A stretch of 64,000 bases of DNA from Ferruginibacter albus (GTDB lineage Bacteria > Bacteroidota > Bacteroidia > Chitinophagales > Chitinophagaceae), in the NCBI RefSeq assembly GCF_020042285.1, contig NZ_CP083388.1:186001-250000 (forward strand), read 5' to 3'. Position numbers and translations under genes: made by a program. The notes under the pieces were generated by a model, which made no database searches, was not told the DNA's origin, and was given only the letters and a program-made list of their open reading frames with translations. Shown here one piece after another: positions 62,524 through 64,000 of the stretch; position 1 is the first letter of the stretch; every line of letters begins with the position of its first letter.

Positions 62524-63636
62524 TTAATCTTGTGCATTTTTGGCAGCTAATTTTTTCTTCAACATCTTATCAATACGCCACATAATTATCCAATACAATG
62601 GCAAGAGTATAGGATATAATAAAAGGCAAAAAAATACGTAGCCATGAAACCGGCTTGCGCTGCTTCCGATAATAGTATCAATGAAGTCAAATGAAAAGAG
62701 GTAAATGAATAAAACAGCAAGCGGTATAACCAGGCTTCCAATTATTACCGCTAATGAGAATTTTTCTGTTGGATATCTATTTCGATAATGGCGAACTGTT
62801 CTTAAATGTAACATGAAGAATAAGATGCCCGATATGACTGCTATTCCAAAAGGATCGATAAATACTAAAACCTTTGCCAATACATTGATTTTCGGCATAT
62901 AGTTAATATCAATATAGTCGTCAGGAAGCTTATTGAATGACCAGCTATTGCTTTGTTGAATTGTTTTTCCGTTTGGCTCACCTAAATTGGTGGTGAATGG
63001 TTTGGTATCGCCTTCGCTTTCAACATAGACATCCAATTTACCAAAGGATTTCCAAAATTTAGCAGGTGTCAAAGAATAACGGAAGCTGTGTTGAGCAACC
63101 CAATCATTGCGGTCTGTCCATGCATTGGCAGTGTATTCTACTCTTATTTTATGAGTGCCTTTCGTTAAGCTGGCTTCAAAGTATTTCAGGTCATTGATTT
63201 CATAATTAGATTGATAATTTTCGCTCCAGTAAATTGTGACAAATGGAGAATTGCTATAATTGCTTGCTTTTTTAATGGAATTTGCAAACACTGAAAACGG
63301 AGAATCATTAATATTTTTATAACTGTCGGGTATTTGTTGTACAGTTACTTTTTGATCATCAACCCAAACTATAAAATCATCTTTATAATTTTCTGCATAA
63401 AAAAGTAAAGGAATTTGCTTGCCCGTGCTATCGGTTTCAATTGAATATTCAACAACATATTTTGCTGTAGTAAATTCTTTATTAATGCTGATGTGGATAG
63501 TTTCGGAAAGAATATTAATGTCTTTGCTGGAAAAAGGAGCACTTGTTTTTGTTCCTTCCTGAACAGGAGAAGCCATGTTTGCCTTACTATGTAAAGCAAA
63601 CAATAATGATATAATAATTAGAAGCTTCGTTTTCAA
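62524..63636 (-). CDS. Membrane protein with N-terminal extracytoplasmic domain
   Basis: 370 residues. A signal peptide (MKTKLLIIISLLFALHSKAN) is followed by a beta-rich domain to about residue 240 (ISINKEFTTAKYVVEYSIET, PLLFYAENYKDDFIVWVDDQ). Three C-terminal helices (about 257-275, 295-315, 325-345; LVIPLAVLFIYLFSF in the middle one) follow, with a Lys-rich tail. I recognise no family. It is 9 bp downstream of the MFS gene on the same strand, so may be co-expressed. Confidence 0.65.
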   Translation of the reverse strand: MKTKLLIIISLLFALHSKANMASPVQEGTKTSAPFSSKDINILSETIHISINKEFTTAKYVVEYSIETDSTGKQIPLLFYAENYKDDFIVWVDDQKVTVQQIPDSYKNINDSPFSVFANSIKKASNYSNSPFVTIYWSENYQSNYEINDLKYFEASLTKGTHKIRVEYTANAWTDRNDWVAQHSFRYSLTPAKFWKSFGKLDVYVESEGDTKPFTTNLGEPNGKTIQQSNSWSFNKLPDDYIDINYMPKINVLAKVLVFIDPFGIAVISGILFFMLHLRTVRHYRNRYPTEKFSLAVIIGSLVIPLAVLFIYLFSFDFIDTIIGSSASRFHGYVFFCLLLYPILLPLYWIIMWRIDKMLKKKLAAKNAQD

Positions 63637-63645
63637 AATGTATGA

Positions 63646-64000
63646 TTATGTTTCTACAAAATTCAGATCCTTACCAAAACTTTCTTTTGTATAATACGCA
63701 GCTATTACAGCCATCGCCATTAAAATAATTCCTGTTATCCATCCGCCGGAAACATAATGACCGGTTAGGCTTCTTATCCCCCTAAACAATAGCAATATTA
63801 ATGGCAGCCCTCCACGCACCATGTTAGGAATGGAAATAGCAGCAGTTGCTCTTAAATTAGTTCCAAATTGTTCAGCAGACATTGTAATGTATAAAACAGA
63901 AAAGCCCGAACCAAAGCCTAATCCGGCACAAAGCCAATACATTCTTTCTGCGCTTCCCCCCGCTTGCAAAAAATATAAAATGGTAAATATGCCTTGAATG
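63646..64000 (-). CDS. MFS transporter, C-terminal part (5' end beyond window)
   Basis: An open frame of 117 codons enters from the right edge and ends at 63646; its start lies outside the window. Four helices are visible. ERMYWLCAGLGFGSGFSVLY and MSAEQFGTNLRATAAISIPN match the late segment of bacterial MFS permeases of the sugar-phosphate/metabolite type, where AEQFGTNLRAT is a conserved cytoplasmic loop. The substrate is unknown. The internal TTG-type start at 63969 is not a gene start. Confidence 0.8.
   Translation of the reverse strand, partial: IQGIFTILYFLQAGGSAERMYWLCAGLGFGSGFSVLYITMSAEQFGTNLRATAAISIPNMVRGGLPLILLLFRGIRSLTGHYVSGGWITGIILMAMAVIAAYYTKESFGKDLNFVET

Noticed and set aside
63646-63969. 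Complete small 107-residue protein at the right edge
   Set aside because: The frame stays open to the window edge and the sequence is the late part of an MFS permease, so it is a partial gene.

Overview
The window is AT-rich, gene-dense chromosome from a Bacteroidota bacterium, most likely of the Chitinophagaceae or a close relative. The evidence is: type IX secretion C-terminal sorting domains and a PorP/SprF protein; many promoters of the Bacteroidota form TAnnTTTG; the small ribosomal protein THX; SusC-like regulatory-domain and GH92 debris; and family members typical of that group (DUF5777, DUF2461, PA0069-type radical SAM). No phage, complete insertion sequence or CRISPR array is visible. 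Most genes are chromosomal housekeeping genes or lineage-specific envelope genes.

Layout. 1-6.9 kb: leftward capsule/exopolysaccharide export and assembly genes (Wza, Wzz, Wzx, and two tandem Wzy-like polymerases, the second cut by the window edge). 7-18 kb: an ABC-F ATPase, obg, a lipid kinase, THX, pdxH, an ECF sigma factor with a membrane-anchored beta-barrel partner, pyrH, HU and xth. 19-23 kb: methionine synthase split into two genes, with a palindromic element between them and a long leader upstream. 23-30.9 kb: an OB-fold/YceI/DUF5777 cluster, recR, rnhB, heme A synthase, a membrane patatin, a SET protein and an outer-membrane barrel. 30.9-33.7 kb: rplM-rpsI-rpsB-tsf. 34-39.9 kb: ligA, an HNH protein, DUF7660, DUF2461 and a JmjC-like cupin. 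40.2-44.9 kb: a repetitive adhesin-like T9SS substrate and PorP/SprF. 45-46.6 kb: a scrambled stretch of partial genes, including a histidine kinase whose start is a piece of a GH92 mannosidase. 46.6-52 kb: tRNA-Arg, a TPR protein, a radical SAM protein, a 2H phosphoesterase and a umuDC operon whose UmuD lacks both catalytic residues. 52-60 kb: a YrdC-family protein, a PfkB kinase and secreted or surface proteins. 60-61.4 kb: asd behind an apparent ribosome-mediated attenuator. 61.4-64 kb: a conserved hypothetical, a cupin, a membrane protein and the C-terminus of an MFS transporter.

The most striking regulatory signal is upstream of asd (60206-60357). It consists of a promoter -7 box, an 18-residue leader peptide rich in Lys and Thr, a perfect 9-bp intrinsic terminator, and a competing GGAAGG segment overlapping the leader stop codon. 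This is the architecture of an amino-acid attenuator on the aspartate pathway. Other points of interest are the catalytically dead UmuD, the chimeric kinase region, the split metH with its structured spacer, a two-copy dispersed repeat (39.3 and 60.1 kb), and a short secreted His-rich peptide.
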